Virus record (IMG/VR): IMGVR_UViG_3300037189_014142
Location: 1 to 42,243 of that record
Strand: one strand, 5' to 3'
Length of the DNA stretch: 42,243 nt
Origin: a virus
Of the stretch, positions 6,352 to 15,958 are shown in pieces. The notes beneath the pieces are model-generated. The model was not told where the DNA came from and did no database searches. It saw only the letters and a list, made by a program, of their open reading frames with translations. The stretch's first letter is position 1, and each line of letters starts with the position of its first letter. A program made the position numbers and the translations under genes.

Positions 6352-9300
6352 TTAAACTCCAGCGTTTGTACCGCTGACTTGTGTTACCCCAAGACCGTCT
6401 GTAGCAACTTTTCTAACCTTTAACCATCTAGGGTTTGAAGAAGCATTTGCAACCGTTAAAGTAAGCGTTTGCGCTGTAATTGTTGAACTAAATGCTCCAA
6501 ATCCAGTATTTGGACCTGCCGAACTTATAGACCACTGATATCCCGTTGCCGTTCCATTGGTAACAGATCCAGTAGTCCAGTTCCAGGTTTTTGTAGACGT
6601 TGATCCGCTTCCTGAGTTTCCAACAAATGTCACGGTTGGGTTTGTAAAAGATACATTTTTTGCTGTCCATTTTGCATATAGAGTAATGTCATTTGGTGGA
6701 GTATAGGTAGCTGATGCTGAATAATTTGTGCCAGTTCCATCTGAAGCTGTATTCCAGCCTCCAAAATCACAGTTAGTTCTTGTAATTGCCGCTGCTAAAG
6801 TAACTGAGCCGCCTGCAGTTGATTGTGTAACAGAAGAAGGAGCGGTGCCTCCAGATCCATTTACGTTGAAAGTTACAGTATAAAAACTATCATTATTTGT
6901 GGTTGCTGACCCATAGTTTGATGAAGATGTTCCATCGGCATTAGTTGCTCTAACATGCATATAATATGTTGTATTTTTAGTTAAGCTACTAGTAGTTTTT
7001 GATGTTGTTGAGTTTGCTGTCCAACCAGAAGTTGGAGTAGTAGAAGAACTTGTAAGAGCGTATTCGTAGCCAGTGGGAGAATCATGTGTTGAGTCAGCAG
7101 ATGGCGCAGTCCAACTCCAATCAATGCTTGTATTTGTTTTAGTTCCTGCTGTAATTGAAGTTGGCGGATTTGGTGGCTTAGAAGTTGTTGTGGTAAAGTC
7201 TTTGCTAGATGGTGTTACAGTTTCTAGACCTTCATAACTCATTGCTTTCATATAAACAGTATAAGTTGTTCCTTCTGAAAGTCCAGTAAGTGCAATTGGG
7301 CTGCTAGATGTTTCTGTCCAAGCACCACTTCCAATTTTATAATATCTCTTATAAGTTCCAATAGAGCCAGAAGTTTCGTTTGACCAAGGTATGCTGGCCG
7401 TTGTTTTTCCAACAGTTATTGTTCCAATTGTTGGTGCACCAGGTGCAGTACCAGTAGCATAAACATATACAGGGCTTGCAAGAGATCCTCCGTCTGAGTA
7501 TGCTGCACTATTTATATCTGTTCCAACTCTTGATCTACCAGTTACACGATAAAAGAAATAATATCCAGCACTGTATGTCTCTGTTCTAGTTGGCTCATAA
7601 ACATAAGGTGCAGCTGCAAGGCTTCTTAGGACGGTCCATGTTGTGCTAGCTGTTGGGTTTGTTGTTGGATGATAATCTCTTCCTTCAATTTGCATTTCAT
7701 ATCTGTCTGCACCACTAGACTGATTCCAGTTTATTACAACGCTTCTGTATCCACCAGATAGCGTTCCTGCAGTAGCACCTGTAATAGAAAAAGCACCAGC
7801 ATTACTAGATGTTGTTGCTGATCCAGATGCATTTCCAGAGGAAAGATATCCGTCTTTATTTTCAGACCTCAAGTAAACTGTGTAAGATGTTCCAGTTGAC
7901 AAACCAGTTATTGATATTGGATTGCTTGTTGTTGTAGATGACCAAGTTCCACCTGAACCAACTTTATATTGGACTCCAGACAAAAAGTTGCTTCCTGTAC
8001 TTGTTGTATTTGTATAGGAAACGCTTAAACCAGTAGTTCCACTTGCAGAAACAGTAACTCCAGTAGGATCTGATGGGTCTGACCCAACAGCATACGTGTA
8101 GACATAGCTTGTTGAAGTTCCTCCATTTGCATAAGCTGCCACCGTTAAACTGTAGTCTGAACCCCTTGCTCTCATTGTTACTCTATAATATTTATAATAA
8201 GGAACATTAGAAAATGTGACAGATCCAGTGCCATAGTCAAAGTAAGGGGATCCGTTTAAGCTCCATGTTCTTGATACACCATCTCCATTATTAAAAGTTA
8301 ATATGCTAAATGTAGAGTTGTCTGTACTTCCTTCAACTTGAATTTCATATTTAACTGAGTTTGCTGATTGGCCCCAATTTATAACAAGCTGTCTTACTCC
8401 ACCATCAGTGGATGGTTTAGTTTTTGAAACAGATGTAACATTAAATGCACCAGGATTGCTTGGGGCATCAAAAAAGTTTTGATACGCTGTTCCAGCTTGA
8501 TTTAAAGTATTATAAGGTGTTACGGTTACGTAATACCTTGTTCCTCCAGTTAAGCTTCCAACGGTTAAAGGATTTGATGTTGCCGAATTTCCAGATGTAA
8601 AAAGTGAGCCAGAATAACTTCCAGTTCTAACTTCATAGTTATAATACGAGTATCCATTTAAACCATTAAAAGATATTGATATACCAGTAGAATTAACAGA
8701 CGCTGAAGTAACAGAAAGCATATTTGTTTCATATTGATTGGTTTGAGTCAAAATGCTGTGGTACCCATCATCTGCGGTTCCAGAATCTCTTGTATGGGTT
8801 ATAAAATTAAGTGGTGGAATTTGAGCTTGCGTCTGACCAAAGCTTCCCACTGATCCATTTAAATAAATTCTATAAGTAGTATTTGTTGATATAACATATG
8901 GTCCTGGAAGACCAGACATTTGTGAGTCTCCACTATACAAACCTATGCCAACTACAGTAGATGGCACTGAAGACCCTTTGTTACATATTAAAACATCTGC
9001 ATAGCCAGGATTTTGACTATCAAATTTTACCTGATATCTTAAAGCGTATGCTGCAACTCCTACGTTTTGATATTGATATCCAGAAAATTGAATATAATAA
9101 TATCTTCCATCAGAATAGTATCCAGTTGTTGTTTCTGATAAATCTAAAGGATACACTGCAATTGATCTTCCAGAACTAGGGTAAACAGTTGATGAGCCAT
9201 TATCTAAACCAATTTGACCATTTGTATTTGGATACAAATAATTGCCAAATGCAAAAGAATATGAGTTTGGAACATTGAATGTAACCTCTGAAGAATATGC

Positions 9301-10860
9301 GTATATATTTTCCGCATTTCTTGTTTTAACTCTAAATGTTTGATTTCCAGTTGGAACCAAAAAATCTTCATAAATATACTGTGGCGCATCAACCAATGTT
9401 TTTAAATCAATCCAGTTGCTTCCAGATTTATATTGAAGAATATAGTCAATAGTGTAACTTGCTGGTGCCCACGTTGCTCTTATATAAGCATATGAACTGC
9501 TATATGCAGAAGAAAACGAAATTGATGGAGTGCCTGATGCGGTTGGATTTTGATATATTGGCCCTATAACATTTGAATAATATGTGTCTGACTGTGTTCC
9601 AGCTCCATCTGCAATAGAATAAAATCTTAAATATTTACCAACCAAGCTTACTTCTGAAGAACCATTCCAAATTGTTGAAGGTATGTATAAATCATGATTT
9701 AAATTTTCATAATTTTCGTTGCCATAATAATTTGTGTAAATATAGGAATAGCTAATTGGGCTAAAATACCTTGTTTGGAATGTGCTCCATTGAAGATCTG
9801 GAGTTGTTGCAGAAGAAGCGTATTGAAATCCCCAATAAACTTTTGTTGGGGTTACGTTATACGTTCCAGTATTTCCACGCAGCAAATAGCTTACAGTTTG
9901 ATAGCCATCAACTTTTGAAAGAGATGGCATAGTAACAATTGTTGGTTTTGCCGATACCGAACTTCCAGTAACATATTGGTCTACAACTGGAGAACCATAC
10001 ATTGGAGACTTTGTAAAAGAGTTTGATGCATATGTTTTTATATATATGTAATACCCTACATCGGCTGGTTGAGGAACATATTCATCGTATCCAGAATATT
10101 CTGTTGTGTCGTCATACTCATTTACAGAATAAATAAACTCTGTAGACTGAACTAAATTGCTTTTATCTGATTGTGGATAACCCCTATACCACTCTATTAC
10201 AGAATCTACCTTATCTATAGACCTATAATACTCATTCTTATAAGAATAATTAAATTTAATTGGTGTTCCAGTTTGTGTAAGACTAGATGTTACACCATTT
10301 GTAGACCATCCGCCGCTTCCAAAATATCTAGATGGAGCATTCTTATGCAAAAATACTGGCAAGCTGTTTGCCGTTCCAACTTTTCCATATGTATTAGTAT
10401 AAACTGCTCTAAAAAATATATACAGTCCGTCATAGTAATCATCAAGTTCTGAAGATATAGAATAAAATGTATCTGTTGTTTCTTTTATCATCCACGCATC
10501 TTGACCATTTGCAAACTCTGAAACCCACCACTGATATTTTTGAGATGTAAATGGACCATTTCTCCAAGAAGCGGGGTTCTCTCTTCCATAAAGCTTTATG
10601 CCAACCCTGGATTCTCCAGTAGGTTCAAAGTAGCTTATAGAAGATGAAGATACGACTGTTCCAGTATATGAATCTAACCTGATTGTTGGAACTTCTGTTG
10701 AGTATGGAGCATTACTGGTAGTGTCAAAAATCTTTTTCCAAACACTGCCAGTTTTTATGTAGGCTTTTTTAATGGATGACCAGGCGGGGCCTGTTTTGAT
10801 ATACATCCGTTTTATTTTTTGCCAGGAACTTCCTGTCTTTATGTATGATTTACCAGCCAT
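6352..10860 (-). CDS. Giant multi-domain tail fibre (fibronectin III and InlB-like repeats)
   Basis: A 1502-residue adhesin. Residues 5-45 hold three copies of a short Y-I-K-T-G-x-x-W-x-x-I-K repeat, a motif seen at the N-terminus of many phage fibres. Then come several beta-sandwich domains rich in Tyr, Ser and Thr, with clear fibronectin III units from about residue 800 to 1320, including a 218-residue two-domain tandem repeat. Residues 1327-1400 match the Listeria-Bacteroides/InlB B-repeat pattern (F-N-V-N-G-S-G-G, then F-G-G-W-N, ending L-Y-A-K-W). A final beta domain ends the protein. There is no catalytic motif. It starts two bases after the preceding stop, with no Shine-Dalgarno site. 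Probable role: host-surface binding at the tail tip. Confidence 0.8.
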   Translation of the reverse strand: MAGKSYIKTGSSWQKIKRMYIKTGPAWSSIKKAYIKTGSVWKKIFDTTSNAPYSTEVPTIRLDSYTGTVVSSSSISYFEPTGESRVGIKLYGRENPASWRNGPFTSQKYQWWVSEFANGQDAWMIKETTDTFYSISSELDDYYDGLYIFFRAVYTNTYGKVGTANSLPVFLHKNAPSRYFGSGGWSTNGVTSSLTQTGTPIKFNYSYKNEYYRSIDKVDSVIEWYRGYPQSDKSNLVQSTEFIYSVNEYDDTTEYSGYDEYVPQPADVGYYIYIKTYASNSFTKSPMYGSPVVDQYVTGSSVSAKPTIVTMPSLSKVDGYQTVSYLLRGNTGTYNVTPTKVYWGFQYASSATTPDLQWSTFQTRYFSPISYSYIYTNYYGNENYENLNHDLYIPSTIWNGSSEVSLVGKYLRFYSIADGAGTQSDTYYSNVIGPIYQNPTASGTPSISFSSAYSSSYAYIRATWAPASYTIDYILQYKSGSNWIDLKTLVDAPQYIYEDFLVPTGNQTFRVKTRNAENIYAYSSEVTFNVPNSYSFAFGNYLYPNTNGQIGLDNGSSTVYPSSGRSIAVYPLDLSETTTGYYSDGRYYYIQFSGYQYQNVGVAAYALRYQVKFDSQNPGYADVLICNKGSSVPSTVVGIGLYSGDSQMSGLPGPYVISTNTTYRIYLNGSVGSFGQTQAQIPPLNFITHTRDSGTADDGYHSILTQTNQYETNMLSVTSASVNSTGISISFNGLNGYSYYNYEVRTGSYSGSLFTSGNSATSNPLTVGSLTGGTRYYVTVTPYNTLNQAGTAYQNFFDAPSNPGAFNVTSVSKTKPSTDGGVRQLVINWGQSANSVKYEIQVEGSTDNSTFSILTFNNGDGVSRTWSLNGSPYFDYGTGSVTFSNVPYYKYYRVTMRARGSDYSLTVAAYANGGTSTSYVYTYAVGSDPSDPTGVTVSASGTTGLSVSYTNTTSTGSNFLSGVQYKVGSGGTWSSTTTSNPISITGLSTGTSYTVYLRSENKDGYLSSGNASGSATTSSNAGAFSITGATAGTLSGGYRSVVINWNQSSGADRYEMQIEGRDYHPTTNPTASTTWTVLRSLAAAPYVYEPTRTETYSAGYYFFYRVTGRSRVGTDINSAAYSDGGSLASPVYVYATGTAPGAPTIGTITVGKTTASIPWSNETSGSIGTYKRYYKIGSGAWTETSSSPIALTGLSEGTTYTVYMKAMSYEGLETVTPSSKDFTTTTSKPPNPPTSITAGTKTNTSIDWSWTAPSADSTHDSPTGYEYALTSSSTTPTSGWTANSTTSKTTSSLTKNTTYYMHVRATNADGTSSSNYGSATTNNDSFYTVTFNVNGSGGTAPSSVTQSTAGGSVTLAAAITRTNCDFGGWNTASDGTGTNYSASATYTPPNDITLYAKWTAKNVSFTNPTVTFVGNSGSGSTSTKTWNWTTGSVTNGTATGYQWSISSAGPNTGFGAFSSTITAQTLTLTVANASSNPRWLKVRKVATDGLGVTQVSGTNAGV
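7190..8460 (-). repeat. Tandem two-domain repeat inside the giant fibre
   Basis: Two diverged copies of an A-B domain pair start at about 8460 (S-N-P-G-A-F) and 7806 (S-N-A-G-A-F), a period of 654 bases or 218 residues. Both A domains share V-I-N-W followed by Y-E-[IM]-Q-[VI]-E-G. Both B domains share Y-K-[VI]-G-S-G and T-Y-T-V-Y. This looks like an internal duplication of fibronectin III pairs. Confidence 0.7.
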
Positions 10861-10862
10861 AA

Positions 10863-13229
10863 TTAATCCGATGTACTAAATATAATGTCTCCAGATTGAC
10901 CAATCCATGAGTAGCCAGTGCCGCCGTAACCAGTCAAAATGTTTGCCTCTGTATTCTTAGATCTGAAGAAAGCTCTTCCTCTGCTAAGTGTACCATTAGA
11001 ACTAATGTTTAGGGTAGTAGGAATATCAGAATAACTATAATTATAGTGTGGAGTTGATCCAAGGCCATAAATTTTTATTCCGCCAGTTCTATTTGTATAT
11101 AGAGATATCACTCCACTATTAAAGTTAATATAAGAATTATATGTTCCGTCTGTAGCTCCAAATTTTGCAAGTCCGCCACTTGATGAAGACATCATCATAT
11201 ATGGGCCATCTGTACCGTTTGAACCACTTTTAATTATTCCTATTGTTTCTGACTTTAACAGTGTTACTGAAGTATTGTCAACATTAGCAATTGTTGTATT
11301 AGTATCAGATTCATTATCTTCAGATGCTCCAGAAGTTCCATCCCAGTTAAAAGAAGAATATGAGGAACTAAATCCAGTTCCAGCCATTGCTCTAATTTCA
11401 AATGAGTTTGTGTGCTGCTTATTAAATATAAGTGAGGCTGATGTGGTATCTGCATTAAACGCCAATGATCCTCCGCCAAATATAAACTCTCCAGTATTTA
11501 AATTAATTTGGCTTACTGGATATGAAGTACCATCAATTGTAATATTTTGAGTTGATTTAATTATTCCAGTAGATATTCTACCGCCATCAATTTTTGTGTA
11601 GTCTCCATACAAAAGTGTGTCAAGTCCATCATAAAAATCTACTAAACCTTGAAGAGTCTTGCTTTTAGCAGTAAGAGCAGAAGTAAGAGTTACAATTCCG
11701 CCAACATTTGTTTTCACATCTTCTAGATCATCATAAGTTTTTCCACTAGTAATTGTTATTGCGCCCTTAATATTTAGCGTAGAACCGTTCCACTGAAAAT
11801 AATGATTTGTCCCTAGGTCTGTTCCAAGTGTCAGTGTTCCAGAAGGTGTAAGCTGAAAATTACCAGTTGCGCTAGAACTACTCTTATGAATGATTCCATT
11901 TGTTCCATCAATCTCAATATGTGAACCACTTAAGGTTCCAGTAGAAAGTCTTCCATTTGTACTGTCTAATTGAAAGGTGTTATTATTTGCCTGAAGAGAT
12001 GTTTCATCAATTGTAAATCCGCCAATAGCTCCAGCAACTGCTCTAAGAACTCCACTAGAACTTACGCTAAACGGATACTTGTTGTTGGATATGGTTCCAA
12101 CATTTAAAGCACCTTTAAATGTTCCAGTTGCACCAGTTAGCTCTCCACCAAACTTAACATTCCCAGCAAGGTCTGCGCTAAAAGCTTCTGTTGTTCCGTC
12201 TGACTTATAAATTCTAAATCCAGGATCTACGCCATTATATGTTGTTGTAAGTCCGCTAAGAGTTACTCTTGCACCGCCTGGCGTTCCTGCCAACAAATAG
12301 GTTGTAAAGTTTCCGTTTCCAGCAACAAGGTTTTCAATAGAAATAATTCCGTTTGCAAGATCGACAACATTTGCTTTTATTGGCCTAACACCAATAGCAT
12401 TAATTCTTGTCCATCTTGTTACATTAGAACTATCTTTATATAAAGTGCCATCTGTATTAGATGCAATGTAATAAAAATAAGTATCAAAATCATATCCTAC
12501 ATATGCGCTTAAACCTATATTTGCCGCATTAAAAGAGTTATTGACAGAAAGCTGTGCAACTGGTGCACCTGGTTCTGTTGTAACGGATGGACCCAAATTT
12601 GTTGTAGACGCATTAATGATAATAGATTTAAATCCTGCAAATGACTGGTCTGAATAAGATCCATCCCAAGTAGCTCTAACACCAAATGCTACTGGGGTTA
12701 CAGCTAAACCGCTTGGCAATGTTGGTTTTTGTACAACTGTTCCTACGCCTTGAACTGTAACTGTAGAGGTTGAGCTAAATAAAGATGTTGTTGTTCCATC
12801 TGGTCTAACAGCTTTTAGTTTAACAATGTAATCTCCTGCTGGAGCTGTAATTGTTTTTGTTCCAGGAGAACTAAATGAATCTGCAGGCTTTGATCCATCA
12901 AACGGGGCACCACTGATATAGATATCAACTCTTGAAATATCTTGTATGGTTCCGCCACTACTGTCTAGTCCAGAATAACTAACCGCTATATATCCTGGAC
13001 CACCTAGTGCTGTCATTGCTGGCTGACCAGGTGCTGTAATTTGAGAAGTTAAAACCTCTCTGTTTGCAGACCAGCCACTTTTTGTACCATCGGCAAACAG
13101 CCATTGAAATTGGATACCGTAAAGTTGACTTGGTTTTAATCCTGGGATCTTTACATCCCAATAGTTTTTATCTGACGGATCTGGTGTTCCGCTAAAACTT
13201 AGATCCGCTGGGACTGTTACATCTGCCAT
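10863..13229 (-). CDS. Large tail fibre protein
   Basis: A 788-residue protein. Residues 1-280 form about three fibronectin III-like domains (A-P-G-Q-P, D-Y-I-V-K-L-K-A-V, G-V-R-A-T-W). From about 330 to 600 it has short, regular beta repeats of the type G-x-[FL]-x-G-x-[LI]-x-[VI]-G-T (for example A-T-G-T-F-K-G-A-L-N-V-G-T), typical of fibre shafts. The C-terminal 150 residues are Ser/Gly/Tyr rich and could be the binding tip. The start overlaps the preceding stop (TGATG). The N-terminal domains probably dock on the hub and the C-terminus reaches the host. Confidence 0.75.
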   Translation of the reverse strand: MADVTVPADLSFSGTPDPSDKNYWDVKIPGLKPSQLYGIQFQWLFADGTKSGWSANREVLTSQITAPGQPAMTALGGPGYIAVSYSGLDSSGGTIQDISRVDIYISGAPFDGSKPADSFSSPGTKTITAPAGDYIVKLKAVRPDGTTTSLFSSTSTVTVQGVGTVVQKPTLPSGLAVTPVAFGVRATWDGSYSDQSFAGFKSIIINASTTNLGPSVTTEPGAPVAQLSVNNSFNAANIGLSAYVGYDFDTYFYYIASNTDGTLYKDSSNVTRWTRINAIGVRPIKANVVDLANGIISIENLVAGNGNFTTYLLAGTPGGARVTLSGLTTTYNGVDPGFRIYKSDGTTEAFSADLAGNVKFGGELTGATGTFKGALNVGTISNNKYPFSVSSSGVLRAVAGAIGGFTIDETSLQANNNTFQLDSTNGRLSTGTLSGSHIEIDGTNGIIHKSSSSATGNFQLTPSGTLTLGTDLGTNHYFQWNGSTLNIKGAITITSGKTYDDLEDVKTNVGGIVTLTSALTAKSKTLQGLVDFYDGLDTLLYGDYTKIDGGRISTGIIKSTQNITIDGTSYPVSQINLNTGEFIFGGGSLAFNADTTSASLIFNKQHTNSFEIRAMAGTGFSSSYSSFNWDGTSGASEDNESDTNTTIANVDNTSVTLLKSETIGIIKSGSNGTDGPYMMMSSSSGGLAKFGATDGTYNSYINFNSGVISLYTNRTGGIKIYGLGSTPHYNYSYSDIPTTLNISSNGTLSRGRAFFRSKNTEANILTGYGGTGYSWIGQSGDIIFSTSD

Positions 13230-14104
13230 CAGAAATTAAGCCCCATTCTATATTCAATATCTGCTGGTCTTCCAGCCTTCTTTTCTAAAGTTGATGTTAA
13301 AACAGAACGTGCAATTAGTCCAAATCTTGGGTCAAATGTATCTTCATCATTAATTCTCAATCCATCTAAGTAAACAGTTGTGGCTCCAGTGCTCTTAGCA
13401 GTTACTTCTATTCCAACCTTTGTGATTGATGTTAAGTCTGGAGTTCCATAGGTTGCAAGAGACCCTACGCTAACACTCTTTATGTTTTCCCCAATGGTTG
13501 TGAGACCATTTAAAGTTGCATATAAGTAGCTTGTGTCTGAACTATAAAATTTAATTTTAATCGATGAAACATTTGTGTCTGCCTGATTAAATGCCAAAGT
13601 AACTGTATCATTTGTACTATATCCAGACATATTAAATGAGTCATATTTTGATTTGTATTCTTTGCTTGAAGAGGATGGCGCCTGTACCTTAAACATTGTT
13701 GCACCAATTCTTGGAGAAGGTGTGCTTACAATTTCTGGATTAATTTCATTTTCATCTACCCAAACTAAATTATTCTCAAAGTCTGAAATAAATTTGCTAT
13801 CAAAGTTATTTATAGAATCTCTTGATGAAGGGTAAAGACCAATTTCAGTAATTTTTCCAGCAACATCTTGTGGCAGAGTTGTTTTATAAACTACTGCATA
13901 CGTACTGTCTCCATTTTCATCTGTTTGAATATCAATAGTTCCTAGTGTTACTGGAAGTCTATAGAATTCAAAACCAAGCCTTGTATCGTTTCCGCTTGTA
14001 TTTGCAGCAGTTGAATCAATGCCTACTGCAAGGTCTTGTGCGGGAAATCTTACATTGCCAGCCAAGTATTGTGCTAAAAATCTTTTTCCAAATTTAGTTA
14101 TCAT
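13229..14104 (-). CDS. Tail baseplate/fibre attachment protein
   Basis: A 291-residue protein. The N-terminus (F-G-K-R-F-L-A-Q-Y-L-A-G) and residues 25-80 (L-A-V-G-I, then R-L-G-F-E-F-Y-R-L-P-V) follow a pattern seen in phage proteins that link fibres to the baseplate. Residues 130-255 look like a beta-sandwich domain with alternating strands (T-L-A-F-N, I-K-I-K-F-Y-S-S, T-T-V-Y-L-D-G-L), similar to carbohydrate-binding folds. The ATG overlaps the preceding stop (ATGA). The role is inferred from place and pattern. Confidence 0.6.
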   Translation of the reverse strand: MITKFGKRFLAQYLAGNVRFPAQDLAVGIDSTAANTSGNDTRLGFEFYRLPVTLGTIDIQTDENGDSTYAVVYKTTLPQDVAGKITEIGLYPSSRDSINNFDSKFISDFENNLVWVDENEINPEIVSTPSPRIGATMFKVQAPSSSSKEYKSKYDSFNMSGYSTNDTVTLAFNQADTNVSSIKIKFYSSDTSYLYATLNGLTTIGENIKSVSVGSLATYGTPDLTSITKVGIEVTAKSTGATTVYLDGLRINDEDTFDPRFGLIARSVLTSTLEKKAGRPADIEYRMGLNF

Positions 14105-14541
14105 TGTTTTGGCACCAGCGCATTCAGTCCTACGACTTGTCTTCCAGTTGAATTATGCACTCTGAATGTTACATTAATTCTTGGTGGGGTAACGCTGAAA
14201 TCAACCTCCTGGCTTTTTATTTGTATATCTGAAAGATCTGGCGGAAAACCAACTACAGTAATAGTGTAATCTGATTTTTCTGTATCTGGTTTATCCCATG
14301 GATTAGGTGGAGGATCTCCTGGACCTGGGTCTGGCCCTGGGCCTGGCCCTGGGTTACCGCTGCTTCCACCAAGCGACTCACCACTACCCCAGTATGAATC
14401 TCCGCCATAATTTTTTAATTTTCCTGAACCAACTATTCTAACAAATAGTGGATCAAGATCTACTAATTCTGGGGAGCCTTCAACAAGGAATATCGGAGCA
14501 TTTTTTCCGACTTCATTACTGGAGATATTTTCTTTGGCCAT
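14101..14541 (-). CDS. Proline/glycine-linker tail protein
   Basis: A 146-residue protein with three parts: an N-terminal segment (about 1-60), a P-G-P-G-P-D-P-G-P-G-D-P-P linker (about 67-83) and a C-terminal beta domain (88-146). The proline/glycine hinge suggests a flexible connector between the hub and a fibre. There is no Shine-Dalgarno site; instead a -10 element lies 6 bases before ATG (see the promoter entry), suggesting leaderless translation. Function unknown. Confidence 0.7.
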   Translation of the reverse strand: MAKENISSNEVGKNAPIFLVEGSPELVDLDPLFVRIVGSGKLKNYGGDSYWGSGESLGGSSGNPGPGPGPDPGPGDPPPNPWDKPDTEKSDYTITVVGFPPDLSDIQIKSQEVDFSVTPPRINVTFRVHNSTGRQVVGLNALVPKQ

Positions 14542-14547
14542 TTTTTT

Positions 14548-14556
14548 ATTATACCA
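14548..14556 (-). promoter_or_regulatory. Leaderless extended -10 promoter
   Basis: On the minus strand TGG is followed by TATAAT (14548-14553), six A and then the ATG of the proline-linker gene. A transcript starting about 7 bases after the -10 would begin at the ATG itself, and the gene has no ribosome site. No convincing -35 is present. Nearly the same string precedes the gene at 33791. Confidence 0.55.
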
Positions 14557-14557
14557 T

Positions 14558-15958
14558 TTATGAGCTATAAATAGATCTAGCTGTCAATTCGGTACTTAAT
14601 CCTTCCCCCCATGATTGAGTTACATTAGTTACTACAAATTTTTGAGTTCCGTCTAACCCATTAAATGGATAATTTACAGACACCACATCTCCAATTGAAA
14701 TAAGTGGGTTTGCAAAAGTTCTAATTTTTATTACACTTTGCTTATTTTTCCACTGATTTGTAATCCAATCATAAAGATTTTTAGCATCATCTATTTTTTG
14801 AATCCATTGAGAGTCAAAAGAAACTGGCTCAACTGGTGAGTATGGATCTGATGTTTCTTCTGTATATGTAAGTGGGCTAGACTGGACAACACTGTTTCCA
14901 ATAATTGCAAATGAAGTGCCAGCAGAATCATCTAGTGGAACATAAGTTCCAGAATTATTTAAAACATACATCTCTCCAGTAAATGTTGAAAGGTTTGAAG
15001 CAATAACAGATACAGCTTGATTTACCCCAGTTGTTGCATATTTAGGGTAAGCTGGAGTTGCATCATATCTTACCTTTACAGTTCTTATCTCTCTTGCAAC
15101 TGGACCAAACTCTTCTATATAGCCTTTATCTGTTTGTTCAACCTTTCCAATTCCAGTGACAAAAAGATCTCCATATGAATTTGTTACAGCAGTATTTGCA
15201 AACTGTCTTTTATAAACATTAAATAACTCTGCATTATCATACTGATCTTTTGTAATTGGAATTGCATAGGCATAATCAAAAGAAGCTGAACCTTGTCTTG
15301 CATAGATTCCAATTATTCCAGTTGTAGGCAGCTTGGCTATAGTAGAAGTGGTTCCCGCTGCCGTATATTTTGTACCACTATCTGATGCTGTAATTTTAAA
15401 TCCATTAACATAGCCAACAAACTCAACTTTGTTTGTAGACACTTTTACATAAACGTCTATCTTATATGCAGATCCGCCATACACTGCAGTTAACTTCTGA
15501 GCATCTTTTACTCCCTGAGAGTCTTCTAATTGAGTTATGTTACCCTTATATACCTTTAAGAACTTAAATTCATTACCGCCTTGCGCTGCTGCAGTAGATG
15601 TAGTTCTAATTTGAACGTAATATCCAGTTGCTCCAGCTCCGCTAATAAAGAATCCCAACCCAGCATTTTGTTTTAAATCCTCAAGCGTGGGTTTAAAAAA
15701 CATTGTTGTTCCAAAAGCATAATACTGGCTTTCTGTTGAGATTTGTGTTGCCTTTGAAATAATTGAAACAGTGCTATCTGATTGATCAGTATTTACTGTT
15801 AGCAAGGACCTTTCTACTGTGAAGGCTTTATCTATTTCATAAGAAGCAATTTCTTCAACTCCATCATATGATGCTGAAGAAGTATCAGCTACTCCATATG
15901 AACCAGTAGAACTATATCCTGCGTAACCGCCATCTAGTACATCCCATGCTACTCCCAT
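14558..15958 (-). CDS. Tail hub-associated minor tail protein with LamG-like insert
   Basis: A 466-residue protein. Residues about 45-240 look like a concanavalin/LamG-type jelly roll (G-L-G-F-F-I-S-G, Y-Y-V-Q-I-R-T-T, G-I-I-G-I-Y-A-R). The C-terminal 60 residues (N-P-L-I-S-I-G-D-V-V-S-V-N-Y, F-V-V-T-N-V-T-Q-S-W, then L-T-A-R-S-I) have the look of the last domain of phage tail-hub (Tal/gp27-like) proteins. The start is ATG 15958, overlapping the previous stop as TAATG; an in-frame GTG at 15967 is less likely. With the preceding gene it may form a hub made of two chains. Confidence 0.65.
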   Translation of the reverse strand: MGVAWDVLDGGYAGYSSTGSYGVADTSSASYDGVEEIASYEIDKAFTVERSLLTVNTDQSDSTVSIISKATQISTESQYYAFGTTMFFKPTLEDLKQNAGLGFFISGAGATGYYVQIRTTSTAAAQGGNEFKFLKVYKGNITQLEDSQGVKDAQKLTAVYGGSAYKIDVYVKVSTNKVEFVGYVNGFKITASDSGTKYTAAGTTSTIAKLPTTGIIGIYARQGSASFDYAYAIPITKDQYDNAELFNVYKRQFANTAVTNSYGDLFVTGIGKVEQTDKGYIEEFGPVAREIRTVKVRYDATPAYPKYATTGVNQAVSVIASNLSTFTGEMYVLNNSGTYVPLDDSAGTSFAIIGNSVVQSSPLTYTEETSDPYSPVEPVSFDSQWIQKIDDAKNLYDWITNQWKNKQSVIKIRTFANPLISIGDVVSVNYPFNGLDGTQKFVVTNVTQSWGEGLSTELTARSIYSS

